The notes: generated by a model from the letters alone, not told the origin. Shown: positions 1-9,780, counted from the first letter of the stretch. The stretch: 64,000 nucleotides of DNA from Arcobacter defluvii (GCF_013201725.1 NZ_CP053835.1:2046001-2110000), one strand, 5' to 3'. Numbers and translations: made by a program.

Positions 1-1509
1 TCAAATTTAAAAATTTTATATCTTGCATATAATAAATCTTTACAAATTTCACTACAAGAAAAACTAAAAGATTATAATCTTCCTTATATGCACATAAGCA
101 CGATTCACTCTTTGGCTTATAACAGAATTGAAGCTTATAACTATAATCTTGCTCATGATTTGAAAAATCAAATTATTGAAAATCTTTTAATCAAACATGA
201 ACTCACAGTAAATCAAAAAGCCTATTATCCAATTCCTGAATATATCGCGTTGATGAAAGATCTTGTAAACTTTTATTGTAATTCATCTTTGATTGCTTTA
301 GATTCTAAACTTCTTGAATCTTATAAAAAACAATCTGATTTAGGTGCAAAAATCCTAGAACTTTTGAATAAAAATGAGAAAAGAGTAATAGAACACCTAA
401 AAACTATTTTAAGTGCTATGAAAAATAAAATTATTGATGCAACCCATGATTTTTATCTAAAAATGTTTTATCTAAATAAAAAAATATCGACAAATCTTCC
501 TTATGATTTGATTTTAGTAGATGAAGCTCAGGATATTAGTGATGTGATGATTGGAATAGTTGAAAATCAAAGTTGTAGAAGAATTTATGTGGGAGATTCA
601 TTTCAGCAAATTTATACTTTTAGATTTGCAACTAATGCCTTAAATAAAATAAATTTGCCTTCTTATGATTTAACAAAAAGTTTCAGATTTGGAGATAACT
701 TCGCAAAGGTTTTACAAAATAATCTAAATAGTTTATATGAGATAAACTCCTCAAAACTTCTTAAAATTTCAGGCTTAGAAAAGACTACTTTGATTGGAAA
801 AAATCATATAGATTTTTCTAAACCTTTTTGCGTGATTGCAAGAAGTACTTTTGGATTAATACAACAATTAGTCTACTTTATACATGACAAGAAAAAAATC
901 TATTTTGAAGGTGGATATAACTCATATTCATTTATGAACCAAACTGTTTATTCTATTTTTTATCTAAAACAGAAAAAAAACGACAAAATCACAATAGATG
1001 AAATCAAAGATTTTGAAACAATAAATGAGCTTGAACAATTTGCAAAAGATACAAAAAATCAAGATTATCTAAATATTATCAAATTTATAAATACTTATGG
1101 AGATAATATTTTTGAGATAAATAAAAAAATAAAAGAGTTTCTTGTTAGTGATAAAAAAGATGCAGATATTATTTTTACAACAACTCATAAATCAAAAGGT
1201 TTAGAGTATGAACAAGTTGTGATGGCAGATGACTTTATCTCAAAAAAAGAGATTGTAAATACAAAAAATAGACTTTCATATCAAAAGGCAAATGAAGAGT
1301 TAAATATCTATTATGTTGCAGCAACAAGGGCAAAAAATGTAATTCAACTTGCAGATTTAAACCTAACTTATACATACAATGAAAATGATGAAACTACATC
1401 TTATGTAAAATCAAGATTCGTTAGTAAACGTGCAGATAATAAAAAAAGCAAAGAGTTACAAGAAGAGTGGCTGAAAAAAAATAGAGCTACAAAAGTAAAA
1501 GCTTTTTAG
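1..1509 (+). CDS. UvrD/Rep-family superfamily 1 DNA helicase (5' end outside window)
   Basis: C-terminal 502 residues of an SF1A helicase. The frame is open from base 1, so the ATG at 88 is internal; before it the frame reads ILYLAYNKSLQ, the usual motif Ia region, and the Walker A motif must lie upstream. Visible motifs in order: DEAQD (motif II, about residue 174), GDSFQQIYTFR (motif III), KSFRFG (motif IV-like), THKSKGLEYEQVV (motif V) and YYVAATRAKN (motif VI). Family knowledge: ATP-driven 3'-5' DNA unwinding in repair or recombination. The gapped motif spacing and short size fit the compact FBH1-like/UvrD-like group rather than UvrD or PcrA proper. Only 9 bases separate its stop from the next start, so it probably heads or belongs to an operon with two exported proteins. 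Confidence 0.88.
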   Translation, partial: SNLKILYLAYNKSLQISLQEKLKDYNLPYMHISTIHSLAYNRIEAYNYNLAHDLKNQIIENLLIKHELTVNQKAYYPIPEYIALMKDLVNFYCNSSLIALDSKLLESYKKQSDLGAKILELLNKNEKRVIEHLKTILSAMKNKIIDATHDFYLKMFYLNKKISTNLPYDLILVDEAQDISDVMIGIVENQSCRRIYVGDSFQQIYTFRFATNALNKINLPSYDLTKSFRFGDNFAKVLQNNLNSLYEINSSKLLKISGLEKTTLIGKNHIDFSKPFCVIARSTFGLIQQLVYFIHDKKKIYFEGGYNSYSFMNQTVYSIFYLKQKKNDKITIDEIKDFETINELEQFAKDTKNQDYLNIIKFINTYGDNIFEINKKIKEFLVSDKKDADIIFTTTHKSKGLEYEQVVMADDFISKKEIVNTKNRLSYQKANEELNIYYVAATRAKNVIQLADLNLTYTYNENDETTSYVKSRFVSKRADNKKSKELQEEWLKKNRATKVKAF

Positions 1510-1518
1510 GATAATTTT

Positions 1519-2454
1519 ATGAAAAAAATTCTAATAATTTTAAGTGCAGTATTTTTAATAAGCTCTTTTTTTCTAATTTCTACAAAAAAACCAGAATCGC
1601 TGTTTATCTCTTTTTACTCTTGGGAAAATAGTTTTGATAAAAAAGATATAAATGAAAAACTTTATATAAAAGTTTTAGATATTGCTTATTCTACAAAGTT
1701 AGAAATTGTTACAACAAATCTAAAAACTACTCCAAAAGATTTCGTTCCAGTTATTTATATCACAAATGAAACTATGAAAAATGTAGATTATTCTTTGGTT
1801 TCAAATGCTATTTTAAAAACTCTAAAAAATCTAAATTTTAATGAAGTACAAATAGATTGTGATTGGTCAGATTCAAGTCAATCAAACTACTTTAAACTGC
1901 TTGAAGATTTAAAAACAAAACTAAACAAACCTCTAAGTGCAACTATTAGACTTCATCAAATAAAATATTACGTAAAAACAGGTATTCCACCTGTGGATTA
2001 TGGAGTTTTGATGTACTACAATATGTCTGATATTACAAATATAGATACAAAAAATTCTATTTTAGATAATGACATTGCAAAAAAATATCACTATAACTTT
2101 GATAATTATAAACTAAAATTAAAACTTGCACTTCCTCTTTATTCTCAAGCGATTCAATTTCGTGAAAATAAAGCTTTGAGTATTTTTGAAGGAGTTGAAA
2201 GAAGTGATTTTGACTCAAACTTTATAGAGATTTCACCAAATTTGTATAAGGTCTTAAATAGTACTTATTTTAAAGGAAGATATATTTATAAAGATGATAT
2301 TTTTAGATTTGAAGATGTAAAAAAAGAGGATTTAAAAATAGCTTTAGATGACTTTATGAATTTAACAAAAAATAGATTTGATGAAATAATTTTTTATACA
2401 CTAAAATACAAAAACAAATTTGATTTAGACAATTTAATAAAAGGAAAAATATGA
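1519..2454 (+). CDS. Exported DUF3142-like protein, probable TIM-barrel fold
   Basis: 311 residues. An N-terminal hydrophobic segment (about residues 4-21) after two lysines fits a signal peptide or membrane anchor. The centre carries an NEVQIDCDWSDSSQSNYF stretch followed by SATIR and VDYGVLMYYNMSD, the pattern I associate with DUF3142, a glycoside-hydrolase-like barrel family whose acidic strand ends would form a catalytic site. Family assignment is from memory of the motif order, not a search. The gene sits 9 bases after the helicase stop and overlaps the next gene by 4 bases (ATGA), so translation of the two exported proteins is probably coupled. Substrate unknown. Confidence 0.6.
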   Translation: MKKILIILSAVFLISSFFLISTKKPESLFISFYSWENSFDKKDINEKLYIKVLDIAYSTKLEIVTTNLKTTPKDFVPVIYITNETMKNVDYSLVSNAILKTLKNLNFNEVQIDCDWSDSSQSNYFKLLEDLKTKLNKPLSATIRLHQIKYYVKTGIPPVDYGVLMYYNMSDITNIDTKNSILDNDIAKKYHYNFDNYKLKLKLALPLYSQAIQFRENKALSIFEGVERSDFDSNFIEISPNLYKVLNSTYFKGRYIYKDDIFRFEDVKKEDLKIALDDFMNLTKNRFDEIIFYTLKYKNKFDLDNLIKGKI

Positions 2455-4622
2455 TTTTTAGGATTTTGATTTTAACACTTTTTGTAAAGCTTTATCTTCT
2501 AGCTTGTGCTGATGGCTGGGATTACAATCAAAAAGAGTTTATCTTTTTAGAAAATAGAAATATGCCTTTTTCAAATGTTTCAGAAGAGGTAAATTCTGCA
2601 AATGTTTACAATACTATCATTTGGGCTTATGAAGAAAAAAATAAAGAAGAAAATCTAAAAGAGTGGAAAAAAGAGCTAAAAAATGCTTATTCGTTAAAAG
2701 AGATAGAAGATTTTGTTTATAAAAGAGAAAATCTTGATAAGTTAAAAGATAAAGAAATTCTTGATTATATAAATCTTGTAAGAAAACAAGAAAAACATGT
2801 AACTTACAACTATTATATGAGTGATGTAGAAAAAAGAGCTTTAGTTGATTATAAAAAACTTTTAGATGAAGCTTTAAATAAAATAGATACAGTAAACTCT
2901 TCGTGGTTAAAACTTAGATATTTTTATTTAGCACTAAGATTAGCTCACTATAAAAAACAAGAACCTTTAAAAATCTATGAAAAATATAAATATTTATTAG
3001 ATTCAAATGATAAAACAATTGTAAAAGATTGGATTCAAGGACTTTATGCTGGAGCTTTAGTAAAAAGTGGAAAAGTAGTCGAAGGTGTTTATGAATTTTC
3101 AAAACTTTTCAGTGAAGATAAAATCAACTCACATTTAAGTTACTATAATTTTTTCCATATCAAAACAAATGAACAATGGAATGAGTTATTAAATTTAGCA
3201 AAATCAAACGAAGAAAAAACAAAGTTTTATGCACTAAGAGCTTTAAATGAAAATAGCAATGTAATCGAAGAGTTACAAAATATTTACACTTTAGATAAAA
3301 ACTCAAAATGGTTTGATTTTACACTTTATAGAGAACTTTTAAATACTCAACACTTTTTTGACCAACACAGCGAATATGAAAGAAATTTCCCTTATAAAAA
3401 ATATATAGAGTTTTTAAAAACTGTAAAAAAAGATGATATGTATTTAGTAAATTTAAGTCTTGCATATTTTAATCTTTATGAAAAAAACTTTGATGAAAGT
3501 ACAAAAATTACAGAAGAATTACTGAAAAACTATCCAAATTCTCATGAAGTTCAAACTTTATCATATATTTTATATCTTGAAAAATTAAACTCTATAGATA
3601 TAAAAACAGAAAATGATATCTATGAAAAAATGTCAAAATTAACAAAAAACGAGACAAATTCTACTTCAATTCATGACTATACTTTTGTAGTTTTAGAAAA
3701 ACTATATTTAAAACAAAATGACAAATTTAACGCTTTTTTAGCAAATCATATCAACTATTTAGATGATAGCGTTTTTGATTTAGCTTTATTGGAAAAATTT
3801 AGAATATTTATGGAAAATCCAAAAGATTCTAAAATCAAAGAACATTTTGCTTCTAAATATGAAGCACAAAAACTATTAACTAAAGAAAATGATAAATTTG
3901 TTTTAAGTAAGAATTTATTAAATACAAAAACAAAACTTTTAATCAACAATTTAAAATTTAAAGAAGCACTTGAGTTAAATGCTTCAATTTTAAATGAGAA
4001 AGTTCAATTTAACCCATTTAATGGTCTAATTAGAGGAAATAATCGAAGTGGGAAACAAGATACGATGAGTATCAAAGAGTTTCTTGAAAAAGTTATTGTA
4101 ATTCAAAATGAATTAGTAAAAAATCCAAAAAGCGTGATGGATAATTACCTTTATGCAAATGCCTTATATAATCTTAGTTACTTTGGAAACTCAAATATTT
4201 TGACAACAGTTTATAGAAGTGTTTACTCTTTTAATGATTATGATTTACAAAAAGAAAAAATTGATTTATCTATTAAACACTTTACTATTGCTCTTGAAGA
4301 AGCAAAAGAAAAAGAGTTTAAAGCAAAAATCACTTATATGTTAGCAAAATCTGAACTTTCTTCATATGATATAAACTATTCAAATAAAACTAAAGATTAT
4401 TTCAATAAAGATTTAGATAGATATGATTTGGAGAGATTTTGGTACTATGGAAATGAAAAAGTTTATGATGAATATATCAAAAATAATTATGGGAAATATT
4501 TTGATAAACTAAAAAATGAATATAGCGATACAAATTATTACAATGAATTAATTCGTGAATGTGCAAATTTAAGAGTTTATCAAAAAAGAATGAAAGAAAA
4601 ACCTAAGCCAGCTATTCATTAA
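2451..4622 (+). CDS. Large exported alpha-helical protein, possible lipoprotein
   Basis: 723 residues, not assigned to a named family. The N-terminus is hydrophobic and ends in LLAC (C19), which fits a lipobox, although a lysine at residue 13 interrupts the hydrophobic core, so either lipoprotein or signal-anchored export is possible. The rest is rich in Lys, Glu, Asn, Tyr and Leu with repeated helical hairpins that resemble TPR/Sel1-type solenoids (for example the stretches around residues 150-200 and 330-385). A CADGW motif follows the lipobox. ATG overlaps the preceding stop (ATGA). Together with the upstream DUF3142-like protein it suggests an envelope pair; function unknown. Confidence 0.7.
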   Translation: MIFRILILTLFVKLYLLACADGWDYNQKEFIFLENRNMPFSNVSEEVNSANVYNTIIWAYEEKNKEENLKEWKKELKNAYSLKEIEDFVYKRENLDKLKDKEILDYINLVRKQEKHVTYNYYMSDVEKRALVDYKKLLDEALNKIDTVNSSWLKLRYFYLALRLAHYKKQEPLKIYEKYKYLLDSNDKTIVKDWIQGLYAGALVKSGKVVEGVYEFSKLFSEDKINSHLSYYNFFHIKTNEQWNELLNLAKSNEEKTKFYALRALNENSNVIEELQNIYTLDKNSKWFDFTLYRELLNTQHFFDQHSEYERNFPYKKYIEFLKTVKKDDMYLVNLSLAYFNLYEKNFDESTKITEELLKNYPNSHEVQTLSYILYLEKLNSIDIKTENDIYEKMSKLTKNETNSTSIHDYTFVVLEKLYLKQNDKFNAFLANHINYLDDSVFDLALLEKFRIFMENPKDSKIKEHFASKYEAQKLLTKENDKFVLSKNLLNTKTKLLINNLKFKEALELNASILNEKVQFNPFNGLIRGNNRSGKQDTMSIKEFLEKVIVIQNELVKNPKSVMDNYLYANALYNLSYFGNSNILTTVYRSVYSFNDYDLQKEKIDLSIKHFTIALEEAKEKEFKAKITYMLAKSELSSYDINYSNKTKDYFNKDLDRYDLERFWYYGNEKVYDEYIKNNYGKYFDKLKNEYSDTNYYNELIRECANLRVYQKRMKEKPKPAIH

Positions 4623-4662
4623 TGTTTGATAATATTTTAAAAGAAATAATTAAGGGAGTTTA

Positions 4663-5409
4663 ATGCAATATTTTGGAGTGATTGAAACTAAATATGAAGA
4701 GATTTTTTTAACACAAAGTTATATGTACTTTAATGAAGAAGGTGAAGAAATAACACCTAAAGATTTAAAAGATAAAATTAAAACAGCAAAAGATAGAAAA
4801 AAAAATATAATAGGAACTGTATTTTTATACAATCCACTTGTAACTCCTATTGGATTTGATTCAAATAAATATTTATTAGAACAAGAGTTTGATGACTTTG
4901 ATAAAATGATTGAATTAAAAGCTGAAACATATATAACTGTTTTCAAACAAGCAATGAGAGAAAGCTGTAAAGGGAAAATAGTAGAGATTAAAAATCTATT
5001 TAATCTAATAGAATCTCATATTGATGTTCCTTCTTTATTGACTAAATTTAATGAAGATTTAGAAAAATATAACTCGGCTCAAAATACAGAATTTGATAGA
5101 GATATTATGTATATTGATGCAGCCAATTTTATTCCTTCAGGAAAATTTGTATTTTTCTGTTGGGGAGATAAAATCAAAGAAAAAGAGTTTCCATATATAA
5201 ATGATTATGCAAAATTAATTTATGAAAATACTTTAAAACTTGGGAAAAAAGTAGCTTATGTTTATAAAAAAGAGAAAACAGAACAAGGTTCAATAGAATT
5301 TTTACAATTTTCTAATCCTTTACAAAATTATAAATATAGAAACTCTATTTCAAGTGCAATAAAAAAAGCATTTGAAGAGTTTCCACCAAAACCAACTCCT
5401 TATGAATAA
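4663..5409 (+). CDS. Hypothetical protein upstream of a response regulator
   Basis: 248 residues, not recognised. No signal peptide or membrane segment; mixed alpha/beta composition with many Lys, Glu and aromatic residues. Preceded by a good ribosome site (AAGGGAG, 6 bases before ATG). The stop lies 19 bases before the REC-PAS gene start, so the two are probably cotranscribed and this protein may be a cytoplasmic partner of that regulator. A run VFFCWGDKIKEKEFPYIN near residue 160 and a C-terminal FPPKPTPYE tail may help identify orthologues. Coding assignment is safe from length and ribosome site; role is unknown. Confidence 0.7.
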   Translation: MQYFGVIETKYEEIFLTQSYMYFNEEGEEITPKDLKDKIKTAKDRKKNIIGTVFLYNPLVTPIGFDSNKYLLEQEFDDFDKMIELKAETYITVFKQAMRESCKGKIVEIKNLFNLIESHIDVPSLLTKFNEDLEKYNSAQNTEFDRDIMYIDAANFIPSGKFVFFCWGDKIKEKEFPYINDYAKLIYENTLKLGKKVAYVYKKEKTEQGSIEFLQFSNPLQNYKYRNSISSAIKKAFEEFPPKPTPYE

Positions 5410-5428
5410 AATTTGAAAGGAAAATTTT

Positions 5429-6682
5429 ATGCTTGATTCAGAATTTTTAAAAAACCAAACTGTACTTTTTGTTGAAGATGAAGAGTTAGCAAGAGAAAAA
5501 CTTGCTAAGCTTTTAAGTAAATTATTTAAAACTGTAATTCTTGCAATAAATGGAGATGACGGTTTAAAAAAATTCAAAGAATCATATAATTCAAATGAAA
5601 AGATTGATTTAATTATTTCAGATATAAACATGCCTATTATGAATGGTCTTGAAATGCTTGAAAAAATAAGAGAAATAGATTTAGATATTCCTATTATTTA
5701 TACAACTGCTAGAAATGAAACTGATAATATTATAAAAGCTATTGATTTAAATGTTAGTAGTTATATAATAAAACCAATTGACACAACTCTTTTAGTAAAA
5801 AGAATATCTGAAGCTTGTGAAAAAAAATATATTCAATCTAAATTAGATGAAAAACAAAATGAACTAAAAAAATATCTTGAAGCAGTTGATAATGTAGCTT
5901 TAATTTATAAAATGGATGGAGATGGAAATATCTCTTTTGCAAATAAAAGTTTACTAGAAACTTCAAAATATACAATTGAAGAGTTAAAAGAGATAGGATT
6001 TAATGGTTTAATCCATCCAGATATCCCAAAAGAATATATTGAAAATACATGGACAAGTTTAAAAAAAGGTGAGAATTGGACAGGAAATACAAAATTTTTG
6101 TCAAAAGAGCATGAAACTTTTTATTTAAAAAATACTATATTTAAACTTGATATTGAACATAAAATAGAATATATAACTATTGGATTTTCAACAACAAAAG
6201 AAAATATAGAAAAAAGAGAATTTCAAAAAAAAGTTATAAAAACTCTTCAAGAATTTAATAAAAAAGAGTATTCATATAAAAAACTCTTAGAAGAATCATC
6301 AGAAAGAATCAAACAATTAGAATCTTTTATCCCAAAATTACAAGAAGAATTAGAAGAACAAAGGTTAAAAACTGCTGCTAGACAAAGACAACTTGACCAT
6401 TATGAATTACAAATGCATAATGTTGATGAAAAATATTATGGACATATGACTGTAAAAAGTAAAGAAGCAGAAGAGTATGCAAAAAATGTCTCTTTATTAA
6501 AACAAGAAAAAGCTGTTTTACAAGAAAAAGTTAAATCTTCTCAAGAAGAGATTATAGCTATAAAAAAAGAATTAGCACTATTAACTGAAACTAATGAACA
6601 AAAAAACAGAAGAATTACAAATTTAACAGATGTTATTAAATCTTTAGAAGATAAAATCAAAGAAATATCACAACCTCAATAA
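5429..6682 (+). CDS. Response regulator: receiver, PAS and long C-terminal coiled coil
   Basis: 417 residues. A receiver domain occupies about 1-130: acidic pair E16/D17, phospho-acceptor D65 (SDINMP), the switch Thr in YTTAR and the conserved Lys in IIKPID. A PAS-like domain follows (about 145-265, starting near VDNVALIYKMDGDGNISFAN). The last 150 residues are a heptad-rich coiled coil with no DNA-binding, kinase, GGDEF or EAL output domain. It is therefore probably a scaffold or protein-protein output regulator. It converges with two kinase genes on the other strand (5 bases apart from the REC-kinase gene), which are candidate partners. Confidence 0.85.
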   Translation: MLDSEFLKNQTVLFVEDEELAREKLAKLLSKLFKTVILAINGDDGLKKFKESYNSNEKIDLIISDINMPIMNGLEMLEKIREIDLDIPIIYTTARNETDNIIKAIDLNVSSYIIKPIDTTLLVKRISEACEKKYIQSKLDEKQNELKKYLEAVDNVALIYKMDGDGNISFANKSLLETSKYTIEELKEIGFNGLIHPDIPKEYIENTWTSLKKGENWTGNTKFLSKEHETFYLKNTIFKLDIEHKIEYITIGFSTTKENIEKREFQKKVIKTLQEFNKKEYSYKKLLEESSERIKQLESFIPKLQEELEEQRLKTAARQRQLDHYELQMHNVDEKYYGHMTVKSKEAEEYAKNVSLLKQEKAVLQEKVKSSQEEIIAIKKELALLTETNEQKNRRITNLTDVIKSLEDKIKEISQPQ

Positions 6683-6687
6683 ATAAC

Positions 6688-7803
6688 CTAAAATTTATTT
6701 TGAGGAAGTGCAATTATATACCTTAGTCCTAGTTCGCTATTACTTAATTTTAAATCTCCTTGAAAACTATTTTTTATTACAAGTTTTACCATATAAAGCC
6801 CTGTTCCTGTCCCATTTGCTTTTGTTGTATAGTAAGGATCAAAAAGTTTTTCTAAAGTCTCTATTTTTACCCCACCTGCATTATCTTCCATAATTAAAAT
6901 AGTATAAGATTGTTTAGATAACACTTTAATATTTATTTCTCTATTTTTTATACCCTTTTCTTTGAAAGCATCAATTGAATTATTAATAATATTTAAAATA
7001 ACTTGCTCTAATTCTGTTTCACTACCATAAACTTTTTCATCTGATACTTCAATATTTAACTTGATTTCGTTAACTTCAAACTGATTTCCAAGTAATTTTA
7101 TAGAAGTATTTATTGCATCTTTTATCTCAAATTGAACTTTATTTTTTTCAGGATTGAAAAAATTTCTAAAATCATCAATAGTTTCACTTAAAAATTTTAT
7201 TTGCTCTTTTGTATTTTTTGAAAAATCATCAATAAATTTATCATCTATTTCATTATATTCATAAGAAGTTTTTACATCGTTACAATACAAAGATAAAATA
7301 TTTAAAGGTTGTTTTAGTTGATGAGCAATTACTCCTATCATCTCTCCCATTGTTGCCATTTTTGATTGATGAATTAAAACTTTTTCTTTTTCAGCTATTT
7401 GCTTTTCATCTTCTTTTCTTCTTTCAAAAATATCAATATAAACTTTTAATTTAGAATTTAATAAAACATCATGAATTGGTTTTGTGATATATTCAACAGC
7501 TCCGAGATTATAACCTTTTGTTTTATACTCATCTTTATCATAAATTCCTGTTATAAAAATAACTGGAATATCTTTTGTTCTTTCTATATTTTTAATATAA
7601 TCAACAAATTCAAATCCATCAATATCAGGCATTTGAACATCAGTTAAAATTAAATCTATATTCTCTTTCATAAGAATCTCAATTCCTTCTTGAGCATTTA
7701 ATGCAGAATAAATTCTTACATCAAAACTATCTTCTATCATCATTTTTAAAGAATATATGTTTTCAGGAACATCATCTACAATTAAAATATTAAATTTATC
7801 CAT
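6688..7803 (-). CDS. Hybrid receiver-histidine kinase (REC-HisKA-HATPase)
   Basis: 371 residues. The receiver is N-terminal (VDDVPENIYSL acidic site, TDVQMPDIDG acceptor, ITKPIH lysine), followed by a short coil and a transmitter: the phospho-accepting His lies in AHQLKQPLN, the N box is NIINNSIDAF, the G1 box DNAGGVK and the G2 box GTGTGLYM. No transmembrane segment, so cytoplasmic. The REC-first layout means its kinase activity is probably gated by phosphorylation from another kinase. Its ATG is one base after the stop of the upstream histidine kinase, so the two form an operon and a likely phosphorelay pair. Ribosome site and start are as expected. Confidence 0.9.
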   Translation of the reverse strand: MDKFNILIVDDVPENIYSLKMMIEDSFDVRIYSALNAQEGIEILMKENIDLILTDVQMPDIDGFEFVDYIKNIERTKDIPVIFITGIYDKDEYKTKGYNLGAVEYITKPIHDVLLNSKLKVYIDIFERRKEDEKQIAEKEKVLIHQSKMATMGEMIGVIAHQLKQPLNILSLYCNDVKTSYEYNEIDDKFIDDFSKNTKEQIKFLSETIDDFRNFFNPEKNKVQFEIKDAINTSIKLLGNQFEVNEIKLNIEVSDEKVYGSETELEQVILNIINNSIDAFKEKGIKNREINIKVLSKQSYTILIMEDNAGGVKIETLEKLFDPYYTTKANGTGTGLYMVKLVIKNSFQGDLKLSNSELGLRYIIALPQNKF

Positions 7804-7804
7804 G

Positions 7805-9424
7805 TTATTTTTCCAAATAAGTTAAAATTTTGTTAAATAATTCTGTTTTTACCAACTCTTTATTAAAAAAGTTTTCTTTAGAATCATCATTTGTCGCAAT
7901 TACTAAATAATTCAATTTTTCATTTTTTAAATACTCTAAAATCTCATCTAAATTTGAAGATAGATTTTCTTCATAAATTAAAATAAGTTTATAATTTTTA
8001 TCTAAAGAGTTCAAACTTTCTTCAAATGAATTAAAATAATCAATAAATACACCTTGCTTTTTCAAAGCAACAGCAACTTGAAAAAAGCTACTATGATCAC
8101 TATTTATTACTAAAATTCTATCTTCTTGTTTTAATTTCGTTTCTTCCAAAATATTTTCATCCATATCAAAAAAAACTATATCTTCTATAACCTCATCCTT
8201 ATCTTTTGAAAATATAGTTACTTTATCATCCGAAATATTTTTAATAGTTGTTTTTTTAGGCAAAATAAGTTCAAAAGTACTACCTTTATCTATTTCACTA
8301 AAAGCTTTTATATCCGCTCCTAATAAAAGTGCTAGTTCTTTTGATATAGCAAGTCCCAAACCTGTTCCGCCATATTTTCTTGTTGTACTTCCATCAGCTT
8401 GTTTGAATCTTTCAAAAATATGTTGTAACTTTTCTTTTGGTATTCCTATGCCTTCATCAATAACTTTTATAGTTAAATCATTAGCATTTTCTTCTAAAAT
8501 TACTTCTATTTTTCCATCTTTTGTAAATTTTATTGCATTACTTATAAGATTTTTTAGAATTTGTTTTATTCTGCTTGAATCAGTTAATAAAAATATCTGA
8601 TTTAATAAACAATTTGAAATCAACAATAACTCTTTTTCAACAGCTAAAGGTTGCATTTCTGTAATTAAATCTTCAATTAATTGATTGATATTTGTTTTTG
8701 TCAAATTAATTGTAATTTCACCTGCTTCAATTTTAGAGATATCTAAAATATCGTTTATGAGAACTAATAAATCATTTCCACAGTTATTGATAATTTTCAT
8801 ATTTTTAACTTGTTCATCATCAAGTTTTTTATTTTTGTTTTTTGACATAATTGATGAAATAACAATGATAGAATTTAATGGAGTTTTTAATTCATGAGAC
8901 ATATTTGCTAAAAAATCACTTTTGTATTTATCTGATTCAATTAGCTGCTTTTGTTGTTCTTTTAACTCATTTGTTAAATGCTTCAATATTTTATTTTTAT
9001 TTTTCATTCTTTGAACATTTAAACAAGCATCAATACTTATATTTAATTTCACAATTAAATCTTGAAACATAGAAGTAATATATTCAAAATTTATTTCATT
9101 ATTTTCATAAACAATAAAAATAAATCCCTTATCTAAAGGTAAAACTAAAAATCTTTTATCATCAAAATCAAAATCTTTTACATATTTAAAATCATTAATA
9201 TGCTCTTTTAATAACTCTTTGTCATATTCAAAAGAGTTATTATAAGACATATATTTATACAAATTATTATTTTCATCTATTAAATAAAAAAATCCATTTA
9301 TTGCATTTGTTTCTTCAACAAATGTTGTAAGAACTTCTTTTATCATATTATTCAAATCTAAACTGTTACCTATAGAGCTATGACATTTGTAAGTCAAAGC
9401 TAAGTGCTCCATAAACATATCCAC
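7805..9424 (-). CDS. Cytoplasmic sensor histidine kinase with GAF-like sensor and degenerate receiver
   Basis: 539 residues. Residues 1-140 resemble a GAF-type sensor; a coil leads into HisKA with the His in NMSHELKTPLN, then the N box (LISNAIKFT), G1 (DEGIGIPKE), F box (FERFKQADGS) and G2 (GGTGLGLAI). The last 110 residues have the alternating beta/alpha pattern of a receiver, but the acidic pair reads NSD (in ILVINSD) and the acceptor strand reads LILIYEEN, with Tyr where Asp is expected. It is therefore a probable non-phosphorylatable pseudo-receiver. First gene of a two-gene operon with the REC-kinase hybrid. Confidence 0.88.
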   Translation of the reverse strand: MDMFMEHLALTYKCHSSIGNSLDLNNMIKEVLTTFVEETNAINGFFYLIDENNNLYKYMSYNNSFEYDKELLKEHINDFKYVKDFDFDDKRFLVLPLDKGFIFIVYENNEINFEYITSMFQDLIVKLNISIDACLNVQRMKNKNKILKHLTNELKEQQKQLIESDKYKSDFLANMSHELKTPLNSIIVISSIMSKNKNKKLDDEQVKNMKIINNCGNDLLVLINDILDISKIEAGEITINLTKTNINQLIEDLITEMQPLAVEKELLLISNCLLNQIFLLTDSSRIKQILKNLISNAIKFTKDGKIEVILEENANDLTIKVIDEGIGIPKEKLQHIFERFKQADGSTTRKYGGTGLGLAISKELALLLGADIKAFSEIDKGSTFELILPKKTTIKNISDDKVTIFSKDKDEVIEDIVFFDMDENILEETKLKQEDRILVINSDHSSFFQVAVALKKQGVFIDYFNSFEESLNSLDKNYKLILIYEENLSSNLDEILEYLKNEKLNYLVIATNDDSKENFFNKELVKTELFNKILTYLEK

Positions 9425-9555
9425 ACCTTTTTTGATTAAAATAATATTTAACCAAAAAAAATAATACCATAAAACTCTCTTTTAGTAAAGTTCATTTAAA
9501 AAATAAATCTAAAAAAATGTAGTTATATTTTAGCTAACTTTAATTATTTAAATTA

Positions 9556-9561
9556 TATAAT
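9556..9561 (+). promoter_or_regulatory. Candidate -10 box for the tRNA cluster
   Basis: A perfect TATAAT lies 19 bases before the first tRNA base, in the only sizeable gap between the kinase gene start and the tRNAs. No convincing -35 element is seen, as is common in AT-rich Campylobacterota. Confidence 0.45.
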
Positions 9562-9579
9562 TCCGTCCACTTAAATTAA

Positions 9580-9654
9580 TGGGGTATCGCCAAGCGGTAA
9601 GGCAACGGTTTTTGGTACCGTCACTCGAAGGTTCGAATCCTTCTACCCCATCCA
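9580..9654 (+). tRNA. tRNA-Gln (anticodon TTG)
   Basis: Cloverleaf seen by eye: acceptor TGGGGTA pairs with TACCCCA; anticodon stem ACGGT/ACCGT holds the loop TTTTGGT (TTG); T arm has GGTTCGAATCC. The 3' CCA is encoded. First of four tRNAs in a row. Confidence 0.96.
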
Positions 9655-9676
9655 AATTAGTTTGAGTTTTATTGAT

Positions 9677-9761
9677 GGTGAGGTTGGAGAGTGGTCAAAT
9701 CCTGCGGACTGTAAATCCGCCGCCTACGGCTTCGAAGGTTCGAATCCTTCTCTCACCACCA
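9677..9761 (+). tRNA. tRNA-Tyr (anticodon GTA)
   Basis: Acceptor GGTGAGG pairs with TCTCACC (one G-U); anticodon stem GCGGA/TCCGC holds CTGTAAA (GTA). A long class II variable arm precedes the GGTTCGAATCC T loop. Encoded CCA. Confidence 0.96.
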
Positions 9762-9780
9762 CTTTTTTCAAAAGTAATTT

